Positions 10,801-18,214 of a stretch of 61,288 nucleotides of DNA are shown one piece after another. Source of the stretch: Chthoniobacteraceae bacterium (lineage in GTDB: Bacteria; Verrucomicrobiota; Verrucomicrobiia; Chthoniobacterales; Chthoniobacteraceae); assembly GCA_947479475.1 (NCBI GenBank), contig CANJZW010000017.1, positions 1 through 61,288 on the forward strand. Direction: 5' to 3'. The position numbers were made by a program, and so were the translations under genes. The notes beneath the pieces were generated by a model, which was not told the origin of the DNA, made no database searches, and saw nothing but the letters and a program-made list of their open reading frames with translations. Each line of letters begins with the position of its first letter. The stretch's first letter is position 1.

Positions 10801-11985
10801 ACCGCCAATGGGCCGGGCGGACTGGAAGTCTTCGATGTGGCCAATATCGACAACAAGGGCTTCAGCGAGCGGATCACCAGTTCACCCGTCTCCCCGCTGG
10901 GCGGCCAGAGCACGGTGGTGCGCTCCAAGTTTGCGACCTCCGTCGCCCTGCCCAGCACGCTGATGATCGATCCGGAACGCACGCACCTTCCTCGCAACGA
11001 GGAAACCCCGATCCACCCCTCCTATGGGTACGTCTACGTGACCGACCGCGAGGAAGGGCTCATCATCGTCAAAACAACCTCGCTGCTGGATGGGGATCCG
11101 AAAAACAACTTCCTCTCCCGCAGCCAGCTCAAGAACGCTGAAGGGAAGAAAATAGGCGATCACTTCAACCCCGACGGCAAGTTGTCGGGCGCTGAATTCG
11201 CCATCTACGCGGGCCACCGTCTGTACGTGTGCACCAAACGCGGGCTGGCCGTGGTGGACATCAGCGAACCGGAGCGGCCGCTCCTTGTGGGCGAACTGGC
11301 CGACGGCTCCCTGCGCAACCCGAAAGCGGTCGCCATTCAGTTTCAGTACGGGTTTGTGACCGACGATGACGGGCTCAAGGTGATCAGTCTGGAGAATCCA
11401 AAAGCTCCAAAGCTGGTATCCCGCGCAACGGTGCCCTTGAAACACGCCCACAAACTCTACGTGGCCCGGACCTACGTTTACGTCGCAAACGGCCCCGAGG
11501 GAATTGCCATCGTCAACATCGAAAAGCCCGCCCAGCCGCGCCTCGAGCGCATGTACAACGCCGACGGAGCGCTCAACGACACTCACGCCCTGCAACTCGG
11601 CTCCATCGCGGCCTCCATGTACGCTCTGGTGGCGGATGGCAAAAACGGACTGCGTGTGATCCAGATGATCTCGCCAGACACGGTGGATGGCGCCGCAGGA
11701 TTCAGTCCGGCGCCCGCGCCCCGCCTGATTGCCACCTACCCGACACCGACGCCGATGCTCGCCGTTTCCCGCGGTCTGGACCGCGACCGGGTGGTGGACG
11801 AAACCGGCAAACAAACCGTCGTCTTCGGCCGCCGCGGCTCCAAACCGCTCACTCTGGAAGAGATGTCCCGCTTCCTCAAACACGCCAACGGTTCCTTCTT
11901 CAGGGTAGAGGACGTGACGGGCTCGGGGGACGTTGTACGAACCAAGTCCGGCGCGCCGCTACCGCCTCCGGTGGAGAAACGCTAG
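7882..11985 (+). CDS. Ten-haem c-type cytochrome fused to LVIVD-type beta-propeller
   Basis: This is a 1367-residue exported protein with a signal peptide (LLIPLFLLLAGAWCALAQA). I count ten CXXCH haem-attachment motifs: CMECH, CTDCH, CGLCH, CTACH, CMNCH, CVDCH, CIDCH, CQVCH, CFGCH and CTDCH, between about residue 155 and 875. The C-terminal third carries repeated blocks of the LVIVD type (YLYTANGPGGLEVFDVANI, LYVCTKRGLAVVDISEPERP, YVYVANGPEGIAIVNIEKP, ALVADGKNGLRVIQM), expected to form a beta-propeller. ATG at 7882 is preferred to the TTG three bases before it. Location is periplasmic or cell surface. With the barrel upstream it could move electrons across the outer membrane or act as a multihaem oxidoreductase; the substrate is unknown. 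Confidence 0.92.
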   Translation: MRVLRSIFQKKAPRLLIPLFLLLAGAWCALAQAPANRGVGPATSAPAAEAPSLFRDRGAAIAPSRVYFAPADAEPGAAPLTGSGSGPATAAPPASTPPKNLPAKSPTGPIASQPLPHGNSSGFPFGPHTAGKVPAVHAAPRPPKNWIDQSPEEAKRKSAGCMECHTQTDSHTMHASPTVVLGCTDCHGGDPAKGLPILKAHVQPLNPEFWKGSANPPNSTVALNHESPEFIRFMNPGDLRAAKAACGLCHSDIVDRVSNSMMTHGGMLWNAAAYNNGAINIKDAVVGQAYGADGVPLSLQNPFKPTEEETRTLGILPSLSPLPRFNITQPGNLFRVFEKGGIDPLTLGVPTADEAPGKPEKRLSSRGLGTLSRTDPVFLGAQKTRLHDPLLGFMGSNDRPGDYRSSGCTACHVVYANDRSPSNSGWWSQYGNQGLSFSKDPTIPKNERGHPIVHQFTRAVPSSQCMNCHMHQGNAFVNPYLGYIWWDQETDAEFMYPKTQHDPSDDELVRANVKNPEAASARGLWGDLGFLEKVAELNPKLKHTQFADYHGHGWIFRAIFKQDRKGNRLDLEDNVVAHSDFKRAVHLKDIHLTKGMQCVDCHFNVDVHGNGNLYGEVRNAETIECIDCHGTVSERPRKMVEGRITMPTSGASGETTPKDRRTIKPVDLMTTKTSWRPRFEWDGDRLFQNSTMSPDIRWEVPQTVDVINPASPKYNAKARYAKTIERDGVTWGADGETDAAACERMAHNNKKMDCQVCHTAWATSCFGCHLPMKANTRVAQNKYEGAVDRNFITYNPQVVRDDVFMLGMDGTVKKNRLAVIRSSSAILVGSQNNNREWVYSQQQTVSAEGYSGQAFNPHFAHTTSGKGTTKNCTDCHLAKSGDNNAWMTQLLGFGTGTVNFFGRYAYVGGEKALHGVVWTEAEEPQSALGSSFHKIAYPRNFAEHLARNRRLDEAYEHHAHTINDLTLRGEYLYTANGPGGLEVFDVANIDNKGFSERITSSPVSPLGGQSTVVRSKFATSVALPSTLMIDPERTHLPRNEETPIHPSYGYVYVTDREEGLIIVKTTSLLDGDPKNNFLSRSQLKNAEGKKIGDHFNPDGKLSGAEFAIYAGHRLYVCTKRGLAVVDISEPERPLLVGELADGSLRNPKAVAIQFQYGFVTDDDGLKVISLENPKAPKLVSRATVPLKHAHKLYVARTYVYVANGPEGIAIVNIEKPAQPRLERMYNADGALNDTHALQLGSIAASMYALVADGKNGLRVIQMISPDTVDGAAGFSPAPAPRLIATYPTPTPMLAVSRGLDRDRVVDETGKQTVVFGRRGSKPLTLEEMSRFLKHANGSFFRVEDVTGSGDVVRTKSGAPLPPPVEKR

Positions 11986-11988
11986 GAC

Positions 11989-12711
11989 TCAGCGGGGAAC
12001 GCGCGGGGGGAGGCCGGCGTCTTTCCTCGCCTGAAGGAGGGCCTCCCAGTTTTGGGCATCCAATTTAAAATCCTCCCCCAGAAGAAGCCGGAGATTGTCG
12101 AGGGCGAACGGCTCCAACGGGTGCGAGGGCACGCCAGCCACCTGCCTGAGGCTGGGGAGGGAAACTTCGTCGGGACGCTCCATTAAATCGGCGAACAGCG
12201 CACTGAGAACGCGCCCGTGCGCTTGCGGGTTGAGGAGAAACGGCAACGCCACGTCCCTCCATATCTTGTCAGGAAGGCGGTTCATTGCTTGCTCCACGGC
12301 TGTCTCGAGGGCCTCTTCTGGCAAATAGGCCAGCAGCCCCAAGATGGCCTTTGCCGCAGCAGTGCCATCCCGGGCCTGGGCCGTCACCGCTTTGATCTGC
12401 ATCTCCCAAGGCAGCGCACCCTTGCCGAACTGCAACTGTAGCAGAGGTGCCCCGTTGGGGGTCGTGAGTATTCCCCCTGCGCCTGCGAGTGGCACCTGGC
12501 CTGTGAAAACAGGCTCAATCGGAGGGTTCGTTGCCAGCGCATTCAACGGAACCGGCTCTGCATGCACTCGCTCCGGGGGTGCGGTTGCCTCAGGAGCGGT
12601 TTGCCGAGGGCCAACCGCGCTTCCCCTCCAATCAAAGCCGCTGATTGACCAAAAAAGAAAAGCAGCCACCAGGCAAAAAAGGGCAAATTTGGCTGCGACG
12701 GAAAGCTTCAT
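11989..12711 (-). CDS. Unknown protein with one N-terminal membrane segment
   Basis: This 240-residue protein begins with a hydrophobic anchor or signal (FALFCLVAAFLFWSISGF), then a Pro/Ala-rich stretch to about residue 60, then a helical domain (about 95-235) rich in Leu, Ala and Glu that may form HEAT-like helices. I do not recognise the family. Its stop lies only 3 bases from the stop of the decahaem cytochrome gene, so the two are tightly convergent. Function unknown; probably periplasmic. Confidence 0.7.
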   Translation of the reverse strand: MKLSVAAKFALFCLVAAFLFWSISGFDWRGSAVGPRQTAPEATAPPERVHAEPVPLNALATNPPIEPVFTGQVPLAGAGGILTTPNGAPLLQLQFGKGALPWEMQIKAVTAQARDGTAAAKAILGLLAYLPEEALETAVEQAMNRLPDKIWRDVALPFLLNPQAHGRVLSALFADLMERPDEVSLPSLRQVAGVPSHPLEPFALDNLRLLLGEDFKLDAQNWEALLQARKDAGLPPRVPR

Positions 12712-13321
12712 AAATTGTCACAATTAGAGATCTAACAACTGTCGATGGAATACGGATTCCCCTGCGCTACACAGTTCTTTATGCAGAGTTCCTTGAAAAA
12801 CTGAGCCCTCAGAATCCGAACGCCCGGCGTGGGCGCGCGGTGAGCACGCACCGTATTGCAAAAACCAAAATCCCGCCGTTTTCCTCGAAACAGAAAAACA
12901 CCTCCGCTGCAAGCCGTCCTCGAAATGAAAGGAGGGTGGGTGCGCACTCACGCTAAAGTTCGCCTCGTTCACTAAGATCTTCAACACCTTCGAATTCCAC
13001 CCGATGCCAAGCCACCCAAGGAACTCTTGGCCTGCTCTGAGAGTCTGTGCTCAGAGTAATGGTGGACTTTGAGTCTGCTTTTGAGCCCACAAATCCTCAT
13101 CAAAAGCGCCGGGCATTTCCTTCCCCTTTTGAACCACTCCGAAAACAAGTCCGGGCAAATCAGATCGGGGGAGTCCCGACCTGAGCTGTTCTGAGGAAGC
13201 TCCCCATGGAGCCTGTCTGGGCTGGTCTTCGGCGCCGGATAAAGCCTATTCAGAGACCAGTCTGAAACTTGTTCCGCTGCTGGGGGAGTCATAATAACCT
13301 TAGAACGACCGGAAAAAGTTC

Positions 13322-13399
13322 ATGGAAAGAATCTACATCGGCATGACCATTGATGTCCTCCATCACGGCCTAATCTACAACGCATCGGACTCAGAATAG
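13322..13399 (+). pseudogene. N-terminal remnant of a cytidylyl/adenylyltransferase-like gene
   Basis: A 25-codon frame starts with MERIYIGMTIDVLHHGLIYN and then hits a stop. The segment resembles the start of nucleotidyltransferases of the HxGH superfamily (typical form: YxGM-x-D-x-x-H-x-GH-x-N); the second motif His is Leu here. I see no continuation in any frame downstream. It is best read as the stub of a lost activation enzyme, for example from cell-surface polysaccharide or phosphonate synthesis. A chance match cannot be excluded on so short a segment. Confidence 0.4.
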
Positions 13400-13600
13400 T
13401 CACTTGCGCACGTTATGCAGATGGTCGCAACGATCATGCTTTTGGGGTCAACCCGCTCGTGGTTTTTAGCAGTAAAAACGCCGCCCAAAATCCCCAACCC
13501 CGCTTTATTGTAAGCGAAGCGCAGAACAGGTGCGGCGGAGAAAGTCATCCCGGACGTTGCTGTACTTTTAAGTTTTACAAATTAAGGAGGGGGACCGGCC

Positions 13601-13642
13601 GACAAGCACGCGGGAACAACAAATGGCTTGTCCCCTTTTTTT
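13601..13642 (+). terminator. Rho-independent terminator-like hairpin
   Basis: The arms GACAAGC (13601-13607) and GCTTGTC (13626-13632) are followed by CCC and a long T-run. The loop of 18 bases is large. It has no gene directly before it, so it may be left from a lost gene or end an unseen small RNA. Confidence 0.45.
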
Positions 13643-13884
13643 CTCCCCAGAAAAGACGCTTGCTAGAAGTGTTTTTTTCGCCAATCATTCAAGCGCTTCC
13701 ATGACATCACATGTCATTTATCTTTATTGAAAGCCGCTATACTTTTTATTCAATACCTGATAGATTTTACAACTGAATTCCCCGGATCCACGGACAGATC
13801 GCAATAATTGGCTTTATTTTCAAATAATACAAGAGAATCAGGACATTCTATCAAATTCCTTTACAAGAGCTCAACACACAGCGA

Positions 13885-14697
13885 ATGAAGTATTGTATAT
13901 TTATAATATCATTTAATCGAATTACTGTTTTGCGGCGCTCCTTGGAGTCCTATCTCAAGCTGGACAGGATAAAGCCAAGCAATATTCATATTATTGATAC
14001 GGGCTCGACAAATCTTGAATTACTCCAATATTACGAAGATTTAAAGCAGATGGGGGTATTTGTTTCAATGATCGGAAGTCTCACAGGAGGAGCTGACGAT
14101 CTGAACTGCGTCTCTGATGTCATCGAAACGGCAAAAAAAGTGCATGATTTTGATTATTATGCAGTTACAGATCCCGACGTATCTCTAGAAGAGGCTCCAT
14201 CCGATGTTTTGGACGTGTATCGGAGCCTTCTAGATGCAGATAGTCGGCTCGAGATCGTGGGCCCGATGCTGCGCATCGAAGATATTCCTGCCGAATATCC
14301 TGCACGAGCCGCTTGCTTCAAGAGGCACAGGGATCAATTTTGGCACAAGAACCCTGCTTGCGTTGAGCTAAATCAAAAGAGAATTCATTATCAGATTGCC
14401 CCAATAGACACAACTTTTGGACTTTTGAGACGGGAACAGAAATTTCGCAGGCTTTTGATGGGAGCCCGAGTCTACAGGCCATATGAGGCGTTACATTTAG
14501 ATTGGTATTTCACACCACTGAACATCCCTGAAGATCAGATAAATTATATAAAGACGGCTAATCCAAAAATATCCCACTGGGCACCTTGGTTTATTAATTC
14601 ACCCAATGAACAACTCAGGGATGATGAGAAAATAATATTTACAGTACAGAAAATTAATGGAAAAGGCTTTGTCCCAACCCCCTTTGTTCTGCCCTGA
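13885..14697 (+). CDS. AT-rich glycosyltransferase-like protein
   Basis: This is a 270-residue protein with a GT-A-like layout. The N-terminus CIFIISFNRITVLRRSLESY resembles the nucleotide-binding strand of family 2 glycosyltransferases, and YYAVTDPDVSLEEAP near residue 92 offers a DxD-like metal site (DPD). A HLDWYFTP segment follows near 210. It would transfer a sugar during surface polysaccharide or glycoprotein synthesis; donor and acceptor are unknown. Its base composition and codon use (many AAT, ATA, TTA codons) are far more AT-rich than all neighbours, which indicates recent horizontal transfer. It stands alone, without other polysaccharide genes. Confidence 0.72.
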   Translation: MKYCIFIISFNRITVLRRSLESYLKLDRIKPSNIHIIDTGSTNLELLQYYEDLKQMGVFVSMIGSLTGGADDLNCVSDVIETAKKVHDFDYYAVTDPDVSLEEAPSDVLDVYRSLLDADSRLEIVGPMLRIEDIPAEYPARAACFKRHRDQFWHKNPACVELNQKRIHYQIAPIDTTFGLLRREQKFRRLLMGARVYRPYEALHLDWYFTPLNIPEDQINYIKTANPKISHWAPWFINSPNEQLRDDEKIIFTVQKINGKGFVPTPFVLP

Positions 14698-15021
14698 AAA
14701 TTCACGGTGAACTAATAGAATTCATTTGCATGCAAGCCGATAAACCTTCGGTTGCTTTTGTGGAATTAAATGGAGTTCCAGTAAGGGCTTTCATTCGTCC
14801 GGAGCGCCTTCACTTTTGGAGCGTTGCGACAAGCGTCAGCTGGTAGCGTAATACATGGAAAGTTTTTGATGGATTTTTGAATCCAGACAAACCTTTTTTA
14901 CCATTGGCTCGTGGATTGGTCCGAATCTATTGCCTGCGGCCAGTCACTCTATTCGAAACGGCACGCTCTGTAGAATCGCTTTCAATCGACTTTCTTCTCA
15001 CCGCACTCAGAAGCGACGTGC
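14698..15021. other. Gene-free stretch after the glycosyltransferase
   Basis: This 324-base region separates the AT-rich glycosyltransferase from the 3' end of the minus-strand cyclase gene. Composition returns gradually to the GC-rich background. I see no gene, hairpin with T-run or repeat that I can support. Confidence 0.5.
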
Positions 15022-17115
15022 TTACTTCGAGTCCATTTTCCAAACACCCTTCCAATCAGGAGGCGGGTTGAGTGCAAGGTGTTCACACCGTTTCCCCAGC
15101 GTACGGCTGGCGCCGTCGGAGAACGTTTCATGCAGTTTTTTAAATGCCGCTTGCGCCTCGGCAAAGTGTCCTGCGGAATAAATCGCGTAGGCGGCGGTAT
15201 AAGCCTCACACAACTGGGCGTAGTTGGGGGGCGTGCAAGGGTTCTCGCATTCCAACAATTCGATCGGCTCGGTCTTTCCTTTAACGATGGCCCTGTCCAC
15301 CAGGCGGTGAGTCCCAGGGTTTGTAAACTGCGCAAAAGTTTCGCGCGAAACGAGCAGGCGCACCCCGTAGTACTTCGTGAGCCCCTCGATGCGTGAGGCC
15401 GCGTTCACGCTGTCGCCTACCAGCCCATAATCCAACCGCTTTGCGGAACCCTTGTTGCCCACGAGGACCCGCCCGCTGTGCAAGGCCACGCCGTATCCAA
15501 AGATCTCCAGAATCTCCGCTGAAAAGGAAGCCCGCAACGCCTCCATGGCCGTGATGAGGGCAGAGGCCGCACGCAAGGCCCTGTCTGCAGCGTCAGGCTG
15601 AGGCTTGGGCGCACCCCAATAACTCAGGAACTGATCGCCCAGAAAGTGCTCAAGGTTTCCCTGCTGCTTCATGATGGCGTTCGTCTGCGCCTCGAAGACT
15701 TTGTTGAGCAAGTCAAACATCCCCTGCGGACCGAGGATTTCTGCCAGAGGCGTGGAGTTTCGCAAGTCCGTGAGCAACAGCGTCACGTCCGCGTGTTTGG
15801 GCTGCATCGAACCGGGATCCGCCAGAACCGCCTCCAGGACCGTGGGGGAAAAATACAGGCCCATGGTGTGCTTGAGTTTCACGCGGTCGAGCCGTTCCCG
15901 AAAAAAGTCGTAGAAAAGGATCAGCACGCCGCCTCCCATCAGTGCAAAAAGAGGTGCCGCCACGGGAACCACCCAGCCCATCCGGTCGTAGCACCACTGC
16001 GCCAGCACCCAGTAACTGGCGACACTCATGACCACGGTGCCCAGTCGCTGCAAGGGCTGGAAGTTGTGGAAGGACAGCGCGCCCGCGAGCATCCCCGAAA
16101 GGAGAATGATCGCTATGGCGAGAGATTTGGGGGTTTCATGCAAAAACTCTTTCTGCAGCGCCGCCGCCAGAATGTTCAAATGCACCTCCGGACCGTTCAT
16201 CTGGCGCTCGGTAAAGGGGGTGTCGTGCTCGTCGTGGAAGATCCCGGCGGTCGGCCCGATCAACACAATCTTGTTTCGAAAAAAGGCTCCGTTGCCGTAG
16301 TTTTTCTCCCAGACTTGGGGTACTAGCACGTCGCCAATGGGATGGACTTTATAGCCCGTTCCAGGCGCGCTGCCATAGCGGAAGCGCGTCATTTCAAAAG
16401 CGGAGGGAATAGCGTCGAACCTGCCGAATTTTTCTAGCACTCTGGAGGCGAGGGATTCCATCACGACCGTTTCCTCCACCACAAACCCCGCCTGCGCTCC
16501 GGTTTGGCGAAACCGGTTGCGTCTGACCACCCCGTCAGGGTCCTTGGGGATATTCACATAGGCGACCCTGTCGTCCTGGACGAGCGCCTCGTTGTCGGCG
16601 GCGGGCAGCACCACCGAGTTCGGGGAGATGAGGTGCAGGAAATCACCACGGTCTGTCTTTTGCGTGCTCAGGGTGCAGCCAATCACAACCTTGTTCTTAT
16701 GCTTAACGAGGGCCTCCGCCAGCCGCGCATCTCCGACATTGGGCGAGCCAAACACTAGATCGAAGGCGATCACCTTTGCCCCCGCCCCGGCAAGTTTATC
16801 GATGAGCTCCGCCCAGACCGCGCGCGACCAGGGGAAATCCTTCTGTAACTCCCTTAAAATGGGGGCCCTTTCCAGATCCTCGTCCTTGAAATCGCTTGCG
16901 GGATAAGTGGGCCGGTCAATGCCAATGAGCACCAACTCAGGTGAGACCGGGGTTTTCCTCCCCAGCCGGGTCCGGACGTCCCCAGTGAAGATTTCCAAAT
17001 CCCGCAAAGGAGCGTAAGGAATGCCTTCGATCAAACCGGAAAGCACAAGAGCCAGAATCGAACATCCCAAACAGATGCCGATGAAAGCTTGGCGGCGGTC
17101 AATTTCTTTACTCAT
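15022..17115 (-). CDS. CHASE2-domain class III adenylate/guanylate cyclase
   Basis: This is a 697-residue inner-membrane protein. One N-terminal helix (about 10-30) is followed by a periplasmic CHASE2 sensor domain (about 35-330), three transmembrane helices (about 335-415) and a C-terminal class III cyclase domain (about 440-610). Metal-binding Asp residues are present in LLLTDLRNST and FLGDQFLSYWGAP, and the transition-state Asn and Arg in GDSVNAASRIE. The Lys that normally selects adenine in the KFxGD segment is replaced by His (LEHFLGD), while the partner Asp in LDYGLVGD is kept, so substrate choice is not certain. It is the last gene of the minus-strand block that also encodes a cyclic-nucleotide-binding ferredoxin. 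FecR next to CHASE2-cyclase is a common pairing. Confidence 0.92.
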   Translation of the reverse strand: MSKEIDRRQAFIGICLGCSILALVLSGLIEGIPYAPLRDLEIFTGDVRTRLGRKTPVSPELVLIGIDRPTYPASDFKDEDLERAPILRELQKDFPWSRAVWAELIDKLAGAGAKVIAFDLVFGSPNVGDARLAEALVKHKNKVVIGCTLSTQKTDRGDFLHLISPNSVVLPAADNEALVQDDRVAYVNIPKDPDGVVRRNRFRQTGAQAGFVVEETVVMESLASRVLEKFGRFDAIPSAFEMTRFRYGSAPGTGYKVHPIGDVLVPQVWEKNYGNGAFFRNKIVLIGPTAGIFHDEHDTPFTERQMNGPEVHLNILAAALQKEFLHETPKSLAIAIILLSGMLAGALSFHNFQPLQRLGTVVMSVASYWVLAQWCYDRMGWVVPVAAPLFALMGGGVLILFYDFFRERLDRVKLKHTMGLYFSPTVLEAVLADPGSMQPKHADVTLLLTDLRNSTPLAEILGPQGMFDLLNKVFEAQTNAIMKQQGNLEHFLGDQFLSYWGAPKPQPDAADRALRAASALITAMEALRASFSAEILEIFGYGVALHSGRVLVGNKGSAKRLDYGLVGDSVNAASRIEGLTKYYGVRLLVSRETFAQFTNPGTHRLVDRAIVKGKTEPIELLECENPCTPPNYAQLCEAYTAAYAIYSAGHFAEAQAAFKKLHETFSDGASRTLGKRCEHLALNPPPDWKGVWKMDSK

Positions 17116-17199
17116 GGGAATGGGATTTAACAGAACGCCGTAGCCTAGGACCCTTCCCTAGCCGATCGGCCTTCGCAACAGAGGGGGCGCGGGACTCCG

Positions 17200-18195
17200 T
17201 TAAAACTGCATCCTAAAGGAGAACCCTACGCCCGTATCCACCTTCTGATAATCTTCAATAGTGACGTCGCTCGAGTCGCGCGCCTCAAAGTTGGCGAAGG
17301 TGCGCAAACTGATATCATTGGTCAGGGCGTAAGCCAGAACGAGGCCAACCGTTTGAATCACTTCTTTGCGCGCGTGATTGCGCGTGTACTGGGTGAGCTG
17401 CGCGCGATAAAAAGGCTGGCACACCAGACCCTGCAAAAGTTCCCGCGTATAGGTCAGTGTGGCTGCTTCGTCCACGCGGTCGTAGTGGTCGGTATAAGGG
17501 GCGTCGACATGCGAGATGTGCCCGCCAACGCCAATACTTGCTGAGAACGCCGACTTTTTGCCCAGCTCAAAGGAGCGCTGAAGGCTCATATTGGGGGCGA
17601 ATTCGCTGTAGAATTCTTCGTAGGTGCCTCCATCGGCACTCAGGAGGCGGTTATGATCCAGCCCAACCATTGCCACCCATTTTTCATGAAACAGGTAACG
17701 CCACTGCATGAAAATAGAGCTCACATCGAAGTCCGAGTCATTGATGGAAACCTCGCTTCCTCCAGTCCCCAAACCGTAATTAAACTTCTGGTGGCGGTAG
17801 CCCAGCTTGGTGGACAACTCGCCTCCAGGCACCTGCCAGGCGGGCGGCGTCACCGCAGCCTGCACCGTCGAAATCATCAGGGACGTTTCAGTCTTTGCGT
17901 TCTCGTACTGCGTCGCGTTTGAGGTGGAGCCGAACTGGACATCCGTGGAAGCCTCCAGCCAGGAGTGGCGGGGCTTTTGGCGGATAAGCACCTGCGGCCC
18001 CACGTCCTTGTCTTCATCCTCGTACAGGGAGGAGATCGCCTGGGTGGCGGGTGTTTGCAAACGGGGAACGAGGTTCAAGCGCTCGATCTGCTGGGTAGCC
18101 GAATCGATGCGGTTTTGAGCAGAGCTGACTTCCGAGAGGGCACCCAAAGCGGCAAGCGCCAGGCAGGGACCGAGGCGATGAAAACGTGATTTCAT
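17200..18195 (-). CDS. Putative outer-membrane beta-barrel protein
   Basis: This is a 331-residue exported protein with signal peptide (CLALAALGALSEVSSAQN). After a short polar lead with an acidic stretch (YEDEDKDVGPQVL), the sequence alternates as in a beta-barrel, with many aromatic girdle residues, and ends in VDTGVGFSFRMQF, with a terminal Phe typical of outer-membrane proteins. The start at 18195 is chosen over an upstream frame opening because it gives a clean signal peptide and a 19-base gap to the FecR gene. Such barrels are often found between FecR and CHASE2-cyclase genes. The role, perhaps export or anchoring of the FecR/beta-helix protein, is inferred. Confidence 0.8.
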   Translation of the reverse strand: MKSRFHRLGPCLALAALGALSEVSSAQNRIDSATQQIERLNLVPRLQTPATQAISSLYEDEDKDVGPQVLIRQKPRHSWLEASTDVQFGSTSNATQYENAKTETSLMISTVQAAVTPPAWQVPGGELSTKLGYRHQKFNYGLGTGGSEVSINDSDFDVSSIFMQWRYLFHEKWVAMVGLDHNRLLSADGGTYEEFYSEFAPNMSLQRSFELGKKSAFSASIGVGGHISHVDAPYTDHYDRVDEAATLTYTRELLQGLVCQPFYRAQLTQYTRNHARKEVIQTVGLVLAYALTNDISLRTFANFEARDSSDVTIEDYQKVDTGVGFSFRMQF

Positions 18196-18214
18196 AGAGA
18201 AGAACACTAGTGGA

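Larger units (their letters stand above)
12712..13884. other. Gene-poor stretch left of the glycosyltransferase island
   Basis: These 1.17 kb hold no convincing intact gene; the open frames have no recognisable motif. Several inverted repeats are visible: CTCTGAG/CTCAGAG at 13035-13056 and CTGGTCT/AGACCAG at 13222-13260. A short nucleotidyltransferase-like remnant starts at 13322. From about 13700 the DNA becomes markedly AT-rich and leads into the glycosyltransferase gene. The appearance is that of decayed, recombined DNA around an acquired island. Confidence 0.6.

Noticed and set aside
9111-11141. 676-residue plus-strand frame in another phase
   Set aside because: It lies inside the decahaem cytochrome gene and is Arg/Pro/Gln-rich without motifs.
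10882-11883. 333-residue minus-strand frame
   Set aside because: It is a shadow of the propeller part of the cytochrome gene.
13459-13704. 81-residue frame near the glycosyltransferase
   Set aside because: No motif, no ribosome site, and it runs across a terminator-like hairpin.
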